Shown here piece by piece: positions 32,031-44,260 of a DNA stretch of 64,000 nucleotides. The notes beneath the pieces were generated by a model that was given only the letters and a program-made list of their open reading frames with translations, searched no databases and was not told the DNA's origin. Within the stretch, counting starts at the first letter, position 1. The number at the start of each line of letters is the position of its first letter. This stretch comes from Adiantum capillus-veneris (taxonomy: Eukaryota; Streptophyta; Polypodiopsida; Polypodiales; Pteridaceae): positions 75,053,910 to 75,117,909 of the forward strand of contig CM043960.1 in NCBI GenBank assembly GCA_014529385.2. The letters run 5' to 3'. A program made the translations under genes and the position numbers.

Positions 32031-33300
32031 AATAATTATGAGAGGGAGTGCTTTGGGGTGTAGCATCTTAGCTCCAGAAAGCACAACGAGAGGAAGGAGA
32101 GTTTGTGAGAGACTTTGTTAATCACTTGAAGCATTTGAATTCTCATTGTAATCCAAATGAGCACTCCAATGATAACCAATTGCTCGATAGATTCATTAGG
32201 GGACTATGACATGAAGATATGTACAATGGCCTAGTCATTAGAGGTATCACCACTTGGGAAGTTATCACCACCAATGCAATACAATTGGAGGATAATTTAA
32301 TGATTCAAGGAGAAAAAGTGTCTGTAGAGCCTAAATCTACTAGCTCACAAGTATCGGGGCATCAACCAATGACCCTAAAGACTATTGCTAAGGAGCCAAA
32401 GATATCTGAGATTACTTTAGAAGATCTCACCAAGGCCATTCAAGAGAGTCTTAGAGACAATCGTGCTCCGCAAAACAATCATATGTATCCAAGAAGGGAG
32501 CAACAATGGTGCTCAATTTTCTATGGTCTGCATAGTACCAGTGAATGCCCTACTTTTAGAGTAAAATTTAATGGGAATTGCAATGCCTGTGGAAGATATG
32601 GTCATCAAGCCAAGGATTGCATAGTATTTAAATGCGCGATGACCAACAGACCGACCTTAGAATAGACAGATACAACTCCAGTGCCTGCATTGATGTCGGC
32701 CCACCTCTTGAACAAACATCAAAACACATGGTCCCTAGGGCCCAAAATGTTGTTCAAGAAACACCCTTATCACCTCAAGTGCTAGGACCACAACTTCCAC
32801 ATTTGAGAACCACTTTTGTGAATCAAGTGGGTTGTGAGTCGTCTATTGCTTGTTTGGAAGGTTGTGAGGAAGATATAGACCCTAATATTGCCTATGGGAT
32901 TGATGCACTTGAAGAAATTCCAAAATATTACATTGATGACTATTGGGGACAAGTCAAACATGTTAATCAAGTAGTTGCTCTTGCGGCAAGAGGCCAAAAT
33001 ATCAATTACACTGCCAAGAGACCACCTCTTCAATGCTATGAGTGTGGAGGTCCACATTGTGTAGCAAATGTCCTATTAGAATACAAAAGAATGCCACACT
33101 TATGCAAACCAATCAAATGAGCATACCTAAAATTCAGATACTCATGTGTAATCGATGTGGCATAGATCATTTGATTGCCAAATGTCCTAATAATCCAAAT
33201 GCGCCAAAAATAACGCCATTGAATTTAATTGAGGTTATTGAGGAGCCAACGCAAAGTACACCTGCGGTACCAGTAAATGTACTCACATGATTGATGCTCC
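32031..33300 (+). pseudogene. Element 2 zinc-knuckle region of Gag
   Basis: Equivalent to bases 1-1056 of element 1: DLTKAIQESLRDNR, QQWCSIFYGLHSTSECP, the knuckle CNACGRYGHQAKDC, then CYECGGPHC and CNRCGIDHLIAKC in three different frames. Frames change near 32650 and 33050, and a TAG follows the first knuckle. The C-terminal basic region is also scrambled. Comparison with element 1 gives the original order without doubt. Confidence 0.8.
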
Positions 33301-34976
33301 AAAACCAAAATTATACTCTTGAAGAAAGAGGCACATCAGAATAAGAAAACATGGTGGAAGAGATTGCAAAAAGCAGCGAAGTCAAACCCCAATTCAAAGA
33401 CCAACAAAGGGACTGGTGATGACCCTGTATATATGAATGACACTGAAGAGGATTCTGAATCAAGTGAAACCATAAAGACTAAAACAACCACTAGGAAAGA
33501 AACAAAGAAGAAGAATGGTCATGAGACACAATGGCCAGGACCCAAGAAGAAGATATGAACTTACCCAAACCCTACAGAGGAGATCGAGCGAGTCAAGCAA
33601 TTAATGGGTTTGGTAGAAGGGACCCAAAGAGATCTAGAGCCAGCACCTATGTAGATCCAGATTACCGACACGGTGTTCCCTATGCAAAAGAAACCTCACA
33701 AAGTCCATAGACCACTAGCCATACCTAGTGTCATCCAAGAAGAAAGTGACTAAAAAAGTCATGGGAAAGTGGACCTACTCCCTTCTTGTTGGAGAGAATG
33801 TTTACAGAGGAATTAATTGACCCTATCAAAGGAATGGAGATCCCATCTTCCCCACATCAAGGGACTGAAGCCCAAAAAGTACCATTAAATATTTCCACAA
33901 ATTGATGGATTTCATGGCTTCAAAAGTTAGAACCATCATCATGTCCAAACTATATGTAGACCCGAGCTATTCTTAGATCTTTGAGCTTTCCTCAATGGAG
34001 AACTAAAAGTCGAGCTACCACAATTTGCACGGATGGATGGAGCTAGGGATGTGCCAATAGAGGAGGAACACTTAGATCCACAACCCAACCTAGATGAGAA
34101 CTCTGTTGTTGAAATACCTCTTAACAAGTTGGGACAATACTTTGAAAAAGATGAGTCCAAGGCAACCATAACAATCACTACCAAGGGATTCACTGTGAAG
34201 GGAGTTCTTGATGGTGGCGCTGGGGTTAGCATTGTGACTAAAATTGATGGGAAACTATGGGAAGACCTCACCTTGGGACCACAAACATAGTGTTAAATAT
34301 GGCCAATGGGACTATTGTTAAGCCTATTGGGATACTATAAGATCTCAAGATCAAGGTCTCTGGACACAAAATAAGGAATACCGTCATTGTTATGGATTTT
34401 TCCAAGCACAGTAGTCATCTAAGATGATTTTAGGATGTCCTTTCATGAGGAAAGCAAAAATGGTGCATGACTGGTCTAAAAATCATATGTACTTGTAGTT
34501 CTAAGATTCTGTCATTCGAGTTGATCTTGTAAGTGGTCGGGCACATCCTCTAGAAAACAGATTTATAATCGATCATAGATCTGACACCATAGTTCGCTCG
34601 GCCCCATTGCAGTATTGTTACACGTAAAATGAACACTGATGTTGGGGAAAATTCTCCTTATAAGCATGCCCTACTAGGGATGACTCGATCTGACAATGTG
34701 TATTGGGTCCACCTTGTAGCAGCCATAGACACTTGGGAAAATAGGGGAACAACCTGGGTAACACCCGAGGGGGATGAAATGCCACCACTTGTACCTTTAA
34801 ATATGATAGAATCAATGCATATAGCTTCTAATGACCTACCAGATGAAGGCTCAATTGACATTGGAACCAGTAGCGTCTCACAAGACTATAGCCCACACAA
34901 TTTGTGTTTGGAGGTGATAACAACATACAAGTGCCCACCTAGCCAAGGCGCCCGTTGGGTCAACCGGCCAAAGTTT
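33301..34976 (+). pseudogene. Element 2 protease ORF, truncated by element 3
   Basis: Matches 1080-2730 of element 1 in pieces: GTGDDPVYMNDTEEDSESS at the start, a protease loop GVLDGGAGVSIVTK near 34200-34242, MILGCPFMRKA in place of ILGRP, and WVHLVAAIDTW with TTWVTPEGDEMP near 34705-34780. Several stops and frameshifts interrupt it. It ends at about 34976 against the LTR of element 3, before the WVPK-rich tail that element 1 retains. Confidence 0.75.
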
Positions 34977-34979
34977 TGA

Positions 34980-35900
34980 TGTGGTCACATTATTTTTCTG
35001 ATGTTTAATACATCAAACCCTGTAAAAGCCTAATGTCAATTGTCTATTTCAAGTCTAAGTCAAAGATGTAATTTTTCCAATGATGTATGTAAAGGTCCAT
35101 GAGAAGTTGGCCACCGGCCACTTTAGAAAGCCCTAGGTATATAATACACTAAGGTTAGTGTGAAAGAGAGATTATTTTTGGAAGATAAGTGACTATTGTT
35201 GTACGCACAGAGAGCGACCTCTTGGCTCCAACTTGTAGTCATCGCTGTTGTGAATACGGTAATCCAAATTCAGTTTTGTTTATTGCATTGTGTTCTTCTT
35301 ACTCTGCTCTTTCATTCAAGTGTAAGCATTCAAGTGTAATCATCGCTATTGTGGCTACGGTAATCCAAATTCAGTTTTGTTTATTGCATTGTGTTCTTCT
35401 TACTCTGCTCTTTCATTCAAGTGTAAGCATTCAAGATTCAGTGTAGGTATCAAACGCAACCGTTGTGGCCTTAAATCGTTGTTTTGAGTGTTTATATGCG
35501 TATTTTATGTTATTTTGACCCTAGGAAAGGCTTTACGGACCCAAAAACGACCCTTTAGGATCATCCTTTTACTATTTTTGCATACTTTGGGACGAACGAT
35601 CGTGATCCGTGTACCCATCCAGAATGCTGTGACAGTGATAGGATATGGTCCCGATATGATTTGCATGGTAAATAGGCGTGATGAGTGTAGAGTTGTGTAG
35701 AAGGACATAGGCAGATTACTTGGCTTTAGTGCGTTTGATTTGCTTGTAGAGTTAGTAGTTGCATCTCTTTGAGTTCACTTCATTAGGATTGACACCCTAG
35801 TGAGTTTCCATGCCTCATCTGAGTCGCTTCCCTGGTATTGATATTTATGTTGATGCTTGAAGGCTATGCTATGGACGTCCATCACGGCGACCCGCAAACA
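34980..35900 (+). repeat. Element 3 5' LTR
   Basis: Starts TGTGGTCACATT, ends CGCAAACA directly before the primer site. A TATATAATA box lies at about 35138. It contains a 101-bp tandem duplication (35239-35440). The start could also be TGATGTGG at 34977. Confidence 0.75.
35239..35440. repeat. 101-bp tandem duplication inside the element 3 LTR
   Basis: TCATCGCTGTTGTGAATACG at 35239 and TCATCGCTATTGTGGCTACG at 35340 begin two nearly identical units ending in CATTCAAG. Confidence 0.9.
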
Positions 35901-35901
35901 T

Positions 35902-35919
35902 TGGCGCCGTTGCCGGGGA
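35902..35919 (+). promoter_or_regulatory. Element 3 primer binding site
   Basis: TGGCGCCGTTGCCGGGGA directly after the LTR end. This is the site typical of Athila/Tat-type plant gypsy elements. Confidence 0.88.
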
Positions 35920-36199
35920 ATGAATCTCAGGTGATGAGTGAATGAGTGCGTATTCAGAGTTTTCTTATTGTTCCAAAAGATAATTTCCATTCCATTTACA
36001 TTTCTGTGAAGCATCTAGACAGGGGTTTAGTGCTTAGTGGAGTCTAGGGTCGGTGGACTGGCTACATCTACTCTTGAGAGATATAGGGAGTTGTGAGTGA
36101 GGTTGCTTTAACCATTTTTTCTCTTCAAACTTCTTTGTATTGATTGAATACTGATCCATCATCCGTTTTTTATTCTGTTTGTTTTGTTTGATTCATTTT

Positions 36200-37900
36200 C
36201 TTATGTTCTTTCATTTCTGTACTTAGAGCAGGATAAGTAAATCACATTCCAGTCAGATTTGGGACAAAAGATAGAGTCAAAAACACCAGAAAACCATAAC
36301 TTTGGCAAAAGGGCCATAAGACTCTCAAATTAGAAAATCTGACCAAACAGAGCTGAAATTGATTCAAATCACAAAGTGGTAGCACCAAACACTAGGAAAT
36401 ACTTGTTAGAGAGAGCCTATAAAATTTCATCAGATTTGGCTCTGGTACTACGATCGCGATCGGTGTACCTCAGTGTCAAAATTGTACAAGATTTGACTTG
36501 TGCCTTCTTGATAAGATTCTAAACAAGTTTGTCCAAAGCAACCACAACCAAAAACATCAAAACTCAAGGAAATCAGGCCACTTGGGTAAAACTAGCCTGA
36601 CAGACCCAGAAACTGTAAAATCTTGACTTTTGGTGATCCAAATGCAAAAAGACTTGGGGGATAGACTTAAAACATCAATGTCTACAAGCATGCCAAATTT
36701 TGTTGATTTTGGGCTCAGAACTACGATCGCGATCGGTGTACCTAGACCTCAGATTTGTACTAGATTTGATAAGTAGACTCTTCAAGGGTATACAAACATA
36801 AAAGTCTAAAGGACCTAGGGTTAAAAACCACAAAAAACTGGTCAAAACCACTGAATACAGATCCAAGTCAAAAACTGCTAAACTGGCATAGAAATTGACT
36901 TTCAGTAGACCAAAACACATCAAAACTGGGAATAAACCATGCAGAGGGATAGCCTGTGCATAGGACAAGCCTATGTATCTCTCAAATCCCAAAATCAAAC
37001 ATCAAAATCAATCGAACCTGATAAAATTGGAAAATCAGGCACTTCACACCAAGAAACTATAAATTCTTGACTTTTTTGAGTCCAAATACAAAAGTGTCTG
37101 GCAGGTAGTCTTAAAATAGCCTAGTGAACAAGCTGGTGAAGTTTCATCCAATTTGGGCTCCAAACTATGATCGCGATCGGTGTACCTCGGTCCCAGATCT
37201 GACCCAGATTTGACCCACACATACACCTAGGTTATATAAGATACCAAGAGATGTCAAAATTCAAAAAAAGTCACCAAAATAGCTAAAAACAACAGACAAT
37301 TAGAAAACCACTGCAGCAGACCAAGATCTGGTTGAAACTTGACTTTTTCTTTTCCAAATTCAAAAATATTTGAGGAGTAGACTGTACACATCATTGTCTA
37401 CCATATCCACAAGTTTCACTTGAAAAGGAGCTAGAACTACGATCGCGATCGGTGTACCCCAGTGACATTTTGAGTTGAGACTTGGTGAGTAGGTAGCTCA
37501 CATCTAGTGCAACATATTTTCCAAAAGGGGCAAGGTCAAAAAAGCAAAAGAAAGTGGTCAAATGTTCCAGTTACACAATCAGGCCAGTAACCGCAAAACC
37601 ACCTGGGATTTGGGTTTTCATTGGTCAAAACATCTCCAAATTCAAAAATACAAAGCCACTTGGTATCAAGACATCAAGGGCTAGATACTATGCAAAAATC
37701 TTCCAAATCTGTGACATGGGGTCAACGATCGCAATCGGTGTACCTCTACATAGTGAGGGTATTTGACTTCATAAGTTTGTAGATCTACTTGAGTACATCC
37801 CAAATCTCAAGTTTGAGTGAAAAATACCCTCTGGAAGCCAAGATACAAGCACAAAATCTCTTTGTGTCCTGATCCTAAAACTATTTTGAGTGTTGTTTCA
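36200..37900 (+). repeat. Leader repeat of element 3 with palindromic CGATCGCGATCG core
   Basis: Diverged tandem units of about 270 bases. Each holds TTGACTTTT...CAAA(T)...AAAA, a GTAGACT...TCTAC stretch and the box CGATCGCGATCGGTGTACC. The box occurs at 36451, 36724, 37168 (one mismatch), 37440 and 37726 (one mismatch); spacing is 273, 444, 272 and 286. A degenerate sixth copy (CGATCGTGATCCGTGTACC) lies in the LTR at 35597. CGATCGCGATCG is a perfect 12-bp palindrome. No ORF crosses the units. Confidence 0.85.
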
Positions 37901-38169
37901 AGTGCAGTTTACCAAAACTGCTCTAACTTTTGACACACAACTCCACACTGAGTCTCCTATAGCTGGTAAGAAAGCTTGTGAGATAAGGAAATTTTCTAGG
38001 ATTTTCTATTTACAAACTTTTAGGGTACCCAAAACGAGTATCCAAAGGTCAGTGGGGCACCAAAGCCTGAATTTTTAGAGACTTGACCAGGGGCAAAAAG
38101 GGATTGTGTGCACTAAGCCAAGGTGTTCTTATCAAGGACCATCTTGAGAGTATTGAGTGAGGCTTAAAC

Positions 38170-40785
38170 ATGACAACTCATCCATCATTACAGTTTTCCA
38201 CTCAACTCAGAGCTATGCCACCTACACAAACAACCAAAAATACTGCAACACCTATAACAAGAGGGTTGAGACAAGACCATGAGGCTTATCAATCATATCA
38301 AGCCAAACCTCAAGGCATGGCTCATGGATATTTGTCAAGTGATCATGTAGCTCACTGGAAGCCAAACCAATCAACTAAAATGCGGGAGTTTGGAAGAGCA
38401 AAAGTGGAAATTGTTGGAGACTTAGCGGAGGAGCATCCTCTAATCAACAAACCCAACGTGAGGTTCATCAAAACCAATGAAGCCACGAGAGTTCTAACGG
38501 ATTACACTTATGATGGCCTTTATAGGTTACCTATTGGGGATCAAAACAACTTTTATAGATGTTTAAATTCCATCATTGAAGAGTTGACGGACTACAAGAA
38601 CCTCTATGCCTTCACATACACAAATGACCAGAGAGTGCAAGTTCTAATGGTAGATAAGTATGGACGAGAGTACAAACTTATCAGCCCAATTGAGCTAGAA
38701 AGATATACATACATGGGTAATCCAATCTCTACTTACTAATTTCAACTGAGTGTAATCGTACCAGGGTTTTTTGAGACTGATTTGCAAGAATCTAACATTG
38801 AAACTATGGAATCAAATGGATCTCAAACATCCAAAATAGCTATTCACGGGAGTGTAGCTCCTACCTCATTTAGTGGAACCAAGAGACCACCAATTAGACT
38901 TACAAATCCATCAAAATTTTCAAAACATGTCTCAAAGGGGATTCCACTAGGATTTGCTCCAAGACGAGAAGAAGGAACAAGGGATGTCTTTGTGAGAGAC
39001 CCCAACACGCTAAGATACATAGTTGAACCAGAACCAATGAGATCATATCAATTGGCCAAATGTGTCAAGAAGAAGTATGATGGATTAAGGGATCCATACG
39101 TACATGCATCCTTGTTCAAACAAGTGTTAAGAGCCGAACAAGTATTTTATTTTCATACACAGTATGAGGGATTTGGCTTAACCTTGGAAGGGATAGCATT
39201 TAATTGGTTCCAACCGTTGGACAAAAATGCCTTCTCAAACGTTGAACAATTGTTGCAAGAATTTGTTGTGGAGTTCTCTAAAAGGGGAATCAAGCATAAC
39301 ACAATGTCCCAAATCTATGCATTCAAGCAAAAAGAAGATGAGAGAGTGAAGGAAGCATCGCTACGCTTCAAACAATATATAGAGAGATGTCCGGAACGCG
39401 AGTTACCATAGGATGAAAGATTATCAATTCTCTTCATAGAGGGTTTGAAAAATAAAAATCTCAAGAAAGATTTGCACTTAAAAGGATGTACTTCCTTTGA
39501 ACAAGTCACGAGAGAAGCGTTATACCTAATTGACAATTGTAAAGCCTATGGCGAGGAAATTGGTGATACAAAGATCACTATGGATAATGCTCCTTTAGCA
39601 TCTAGTGAATCCAACAAAAGGCAAGTGGTTATGTCTCAATTAATGACCAACCTAGATGAGCTAGCACCGCAAGTAGCACAACGAATAAAATGGTGTGCCA
39701 TTGAGCAAAAATGGACCAATCATGAGATGAGTGAGTGCTACTATAATCAAACCTACACAAGGGGGATACTATTTGGACATCAAATAGAAAAAAAAATGCC
39801 ATTACCAAATCATCCATTATTTCAAAATAGGGTTGTATCAAAGGCTTTACAAAGAGCTGAGGTATCACAACCTAGGCTAGGGCAAGAAACTATGAGAAAA
39901 CTCTATTCATTGAATGAGGACACTCTGATGTTCATAGCCAATCAAGAGCGTAGACCAGAGACCACTCTGGCTAAGCAAGAACAACCATCAATTGTGCCAC
40001 CAGTGACTCAACAAGATGGACCATGCTACAAGTGTGGAGGTAATCATCGGGCCAAGAATTGTTCTCGTGTAGAGATAATTGGACATTGTTTGGAGTGTGC
40101 CATTACACACGTTGTTCCTAATTGTCCAAAACACCCAAACAAATAGGGGAAAACAACAATGAATGTTGTGGGAGTGTTACCTTATCCAAGTGGATCAGAG
40201 GCAGAACCCAAAATTCCTGTGAAGGTAGTGACTAGAGCCCAAGCAAAAGAAAATGCTGAGGAACAAGCTAATGAGGAGAAAGATCAACAACCCAAACAAG
40301 GGGAAACAACTAGTGTGTCAGTGAGGACTAGGAGAAAATCCTGGAAAGCCAAAAGAGACAGAATTAAAGCAAAAACAATTACAAATCAAACTGCACTACA
40401 AACAGAATTACAAGAGACAAAGGAGCAGTTAAAACAAGAACGAGAAAACAAAACTGTGGTGAGCGATAAGAAACCAAGGAAGGCGTCTTCCGGAGGAACT
40501 GTGTTGATAGACAAAGTCCTAGAGCCATTAGATGCTGCACTGGAAGTATATGAGGCTAGATTGAAACCCAACCAAACCCTAGAGCAACAAGGGATGAAAT
40601 ATCCTCATGTTGAGGTAGAGACTGAGAGGTTGAAAATGTGTAAGGAATTGGTAAAAACTGCACAGGAAATGATGGAGCCTGAAGCACCAATTCCACCTCC
40701 AGAAACAAAACCAAAAAGTGTTGGATTTGAAATGCCTAAGGCAAAGGTTTTTGAAACATTAACTCAAAAAGACCATATTAGGTAA
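38170..40785 (+). pseudogene. Element 3 gag, one frame with three in-frame stops
   Basis: From ATG 38170 to TAA 40785 a single frame is open except for stops at 38737 (TAA), 39409 (TAG) and 40144 (TAG). Part one (38170-38736) is unfamiliar. Part two has a gag domain: YVHASLFKQVLRAEQVF, GIAFNWFQPLD, VKEASLRFKQYIERCPE. Part three has WCAIEQKWTNHEMSEC and the knuckles CYKCGGNHRAKNC and CLECAITHVVPNC. Part four is basic (RTRRKSWKAKRDRIK) with a coiled coil (QTELQETKEQLKQERENK). The layout parallels elements 1 and 2. Absence of frameshifts suggests point mutation only. Confidence 0.8.
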
Positions 40786-41330
40786 AGTGGGAAAATCCCA
40801 ATTCCCAGGTTGGACAACTTTCAATATATCATGTATAAAATATAGAGATTTTGTCAAAAATTTGAGTTTTCTTAAGGTCTCATTCCACTTTATGCACATA
40901 CAATACACAATGAAAACAACTAAAATATCATGGTTTCAATCAATTGGATTATTAGGAGAGGAGTATATTGCATCCATTATCGTTGTCTATGTTCTAATGT
41001 CCTACCTACAACTTATCTCAACATGGAGAGCTTGGTTTCTAGGTCCACCACTTGTCCAAGTTAATGTAAAAGTGACTCAAGGTTCACAACTTGTGAAAGC
41101 AAGGATCCATTGAGGAATACAATCCACTTGGCTATTTTTCCTTAATTTATTGCATGTGACATTTAAGCAAGGTCCACTTCTAATCTATAACTTCTTAATT
41201 TGAGGCATGGGGCATACATAAAATATGTAGCATATGCTCTATTGCCTCATAGGAAGGTTGGTTTCAAGGTGCACTTATCCATGCTAGCCTATCTTGGAGA
41301 AATGATGGAGCTTGCTTCTCTCCTTGTTTC
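40786..41330. other. Junction between element 3 and the tandem-repeat domain
   Basis: No gene seen. The sequence is A/T-rich. The first repeat-family core, AGGTCCACCACTTGTCCAAG at 41041-41060, is in the opposite orientation to the array that follows from about 41340. Confidence 0.5.
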
Positions 41331-42757
41331 AATGGAGACTAGCTTGGACAAGTGGTGGACCTTTGCTTCTCTCTATGTTTCAATAGAGTTAGCTTGGACA
41401 AGTGGTGATCTTGGAACAAAACCCCCATGTAAAACATATCATGGGTATTCCAAGTGATTAGAAAGATTACCATTTAAGATATAACCTTATAGGTTGGACA
41501 ACTAGATCTTGGCTTGGAGAAATGGTGGACCTTTGATTCTCTCCATGTTTCAATGGAGTCTATCTTGGAGAAATGGTGGAGCTTGCTTCTGTCCATGTTT
41601 CAATGGAGCCTAGCTTGAACAGTTGGTGGACCTTTGCTTCTCTCTATGTTTCAATAGAGTTAGCTTAGACACGTGGTGGATCTTCAAAATAAACCAACTA
41701 CTATCAATGTTGCCTAGCTTGGACAAGTGGTGGAGTGTTTCTCTACTCCATGTTTCAATGGATCTTAGCTTGGACAAGTGTTGGACCTTAAAACAAAAAC
41801 CCCATGTACAACATAGAATGGATTTTCTAGATTTCAATGGAGTCTAGCTTTAACAAATGGTGGAGCTTGTCTTCATCCATGTTTCAATGAAACTAGCTTG
41901 GACAAGTGGTGGACCTTGTAACAAACCCTCCCATGTACAACATATCATTGGTTTTCTAAGTGATGGGAAGGAATACCATTCAAGATATAAACTTATAGCT
42001 TGGATAAGTAGTTGACTTTAAAACCAAATTCATCATAATACAATGAAATACAGGTCAGCCAATTCCTAAATCTTGAGACCAAACCTCCCATGCTATTAGA
42101 GATAATATATTGGATAAGTGGTGGACCTTCTATTATTTTCCCATGCCTAGTTTAGACAACCGGTACACTTCGCAGCTATAAAGGTTGGACGAGTTGTGGA
42201 GCCTTGTTTCTATCCATGTTTTAATGGATCCTAGCTTGGACAAGTGGTGGACCTTGGAAAAAAGCTTCCATGTACAACATATATGAGGTTTTCCATGTTT
42301 TAATGGAACCTATCTTGGACAAATGGTGAAGCTTTCTTCTCTCCATGTTGATTTTGGAACTACCTTAGACAAGTGGTGGAGCTTTTCTTTTCTACTCTTC
42401 ATAATACAATGAAGTATATGTTGGTTACATGGTGAATCTTAAGGCCAAACCTCCCATTTTACTAGAGATGATAGGTTGGACAAGTGGATCAACCTTCTAT
42501 CATTTCTCCATGACTATATTGGACAATTAGTAGACATAACATCTCTCTACGTTGTCTAGAGATGAGCTTGGACAAGTGATGGACCCTGCTTCTCTCTCCC
42601 GTTGGTTTACTAGTTTGAAGACTCAGTATATATACTTTCTTAGATCTAGCTTGAACAAGTGGTGGACCTTGCATCCACAATCTTAATTCAGTATAAAAAA
42701 GTATATGAAAAAATAACATAGGAATCTTGGTTTGAAGGTCAAGCAATTAGGTTCCAA

Positions 42758-42851
42758 ATGCACATAATAATATATTTTCCACCCATATTAAAAGAAAGTT
42801 AAATATGCACATAATAATATATTTTCCACCCATATTAAAAGAAAGTTAAAT
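42758..42851. repeat. 47-bp tandem duplication
   Basis: ATGCACATAATAATATATTT begins at 42758 and again at 42805; copies look identical. Region 42850-43480 is otherwise A/T-rich with a short GAGTCCCC...GCACTCC direct repeat at about 43262-43370 and no gene. Confidence 0.9.
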
Positions 42852-43484
42852 ATGTTATTACCAAATTGACAAAGGTAACGTCCAAGAATTATATCTTTCC
42901 ATCTTGTCAGATCTAAATCTTCATCAAGGCGACATGCATGTATACATCAACTTTCAAGCCATTCAAGAATACATGCACTTAGATTCCATAGTTTTGTTTT
43001 CAAAGTCTTTTAGGTTCTAAAACTCTTTCACATAAAGTATGTAATGACAAAATTCTTGAAGCAAACATTTGTGCCCAAGAAAAAGATCCCTCTCACATAT
43101 TTAAAGTCCATGAATTCTCTGATCCACACTTACAAGTTTTATTTTGACATCAAACATCAATTCTTTCATAGTTCCAAATAAATGCAACCTCGATATGAAT
43201 TGACAAAAAATGAATTTCTTTTACTATATGACCCAACATAGGCCCCAATCAAATAAAAAATGAGTCCCCAAAAATTTGGGTGCACTCTAGCAATACATCA
43301 GAGTCCCCTTACAATAGGATGCACTCCAATAGTACATTGAAGTCCCCTTAGAGTAGGGTGCACTCCATTCAAGTGTTCATAAAATTGACACACCTTTTAT
43401 AAAAAAAAAAAAGACTATATCAAATTATACAAATGTTGAAAGATACACACTAGAATAAAAAAAGCATCTTATAGCCATATTTAT

Positions 43485-44260
43485 TCAATGCTTTCGTGTT
43501 GACAAGTACACACCAAGGACATAATTTGTCTCAGAATCACTATACTGATTTACAATTGTGTTATATGTATAGACTCTCTTATCTCTTGCATACAACCATC
43601 CTACCAACCATGGAATTATGGTTCTCTGCAAGAAGTTTTGAAGTTGCTCGGAAGTTTGCCTCCACATCTTTGGAAATATAAGATATGTCCCTGGCATGTT
43701 CCACATCACCCTATATGGAGTGTCATCAAAAATTAAGGTATTGTTTGCATCCAAATCCTCAAATATCTTCCAAATATCACTCAGATTTTTGTGATAAACC
43801 CTTGTAAATCCTAACATGATATTTGGATTTTGGCAATTTTTGTTACTCATAAACACCTTGAACTTGGTATACTGCTCAGGAAAACACTTTTGTGTGATGT
43901 GTTGCACCCTTGTTAAGTTATAGCAACTCCATATCCATAGCTCAAAGTATTCAGCACAAAAATCCAAAAAACTTTGTGCGTCTGGTCGCACCACATGATA
44001 AACTTCATCTTTGTCCTCCACAAGTCGCATGTGTTGAGCCCAAGATGGCATAGAATCTCCATGTTTCATTTCAACTGTCTTGAGAAGTAACCCCTCTAGA
44101 TCCAAGATAAGTACTCTTTTGATGTCCTTGAAAGCAAGTGGTAGGTGATAAGGAGGTGATTCATTCCTTGGACAAGGTCTTGGAGGAGGTTGGATGGGTA
44201 ATTCAATAGTTTTCTTCAATTTATGCCAGCATATAGCCAATCCATTTTTCTGTAATGGTT
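43485..44260 (-). CDS. FCP1/NIF-type HAD domain protein, terminal exon
   Basis: Minus-strand exon with acceptor TTCTTTAATTTCAG just upstream (44261-44274); it starts in phase 1 and encodes 257 residues to a TGA at 43485 that overlaps an AATAAA. The FCP1 homology (HAD phosphatase) domain shows VLILDLEGLLL, VVRPDAQSFLDFCAEYFELW, SNKNCQNPN and LIFDDTPYR. Active family members have DLDET at the first motif; here the second Asp is Glu, so catalysis is doubtful. The upstream exon is not identified. It sits inside the left repeat arm. Relatives include CTD phosphatases and TIM50; I cannot assign it to either. Confidence 0.75.

Larger units (their letters stand above)
16863..34976 (+). mobile_element. 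Element 2: GAG-protease LTR retrotransposon carrying nested insertions
   Basis: Starts with an LTR at 16863 related to the LTR of element 1. Own sequence is 16863-17912 and 30504-34976; the middle is gypsy A. The reading frame at 17912 continues at 30508 once one copy of the ACGT flank is removed, which shows the two parts were contiguous. Coding order is a polar N-terminal region, proline-rich repeats, a retrotransposon gag domain, zinc knuckles and a DGG-type protease. It is cut at about 34977 by the LTR of element 3, so its 3' LTR is not seen. Many frameshifts mark it as dead. Confidence 0.75.
34980..40785 (+). mobile_element. Element 3: 5' LTR, leader and gag of a gypsy-type element, 3' part lost
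   Basis: A 921-base LTR (34980-35900) is followed by the primer site TTGGCGCCGTTGCCGGGGA, a 2.2-kb non-coding leader with internal repeats, and one long gag frame (38170-40785) with three internal stops. No protease, RT, integrase or 3' LTR follows; the tandem-repeat domain begins within a few hundred bases. The Gag shares its Cys/His layout with elements 1 and 2, so all three may belong to one wider family. Inserted in element 2 at about 34977. Confidence 0.8.

Noticed and set aside
36451-37740. The palindromic boxes as a replication origin
   Set aside because: They lie in the leader of an LTR element next to its primer site; nothing supports an origin.
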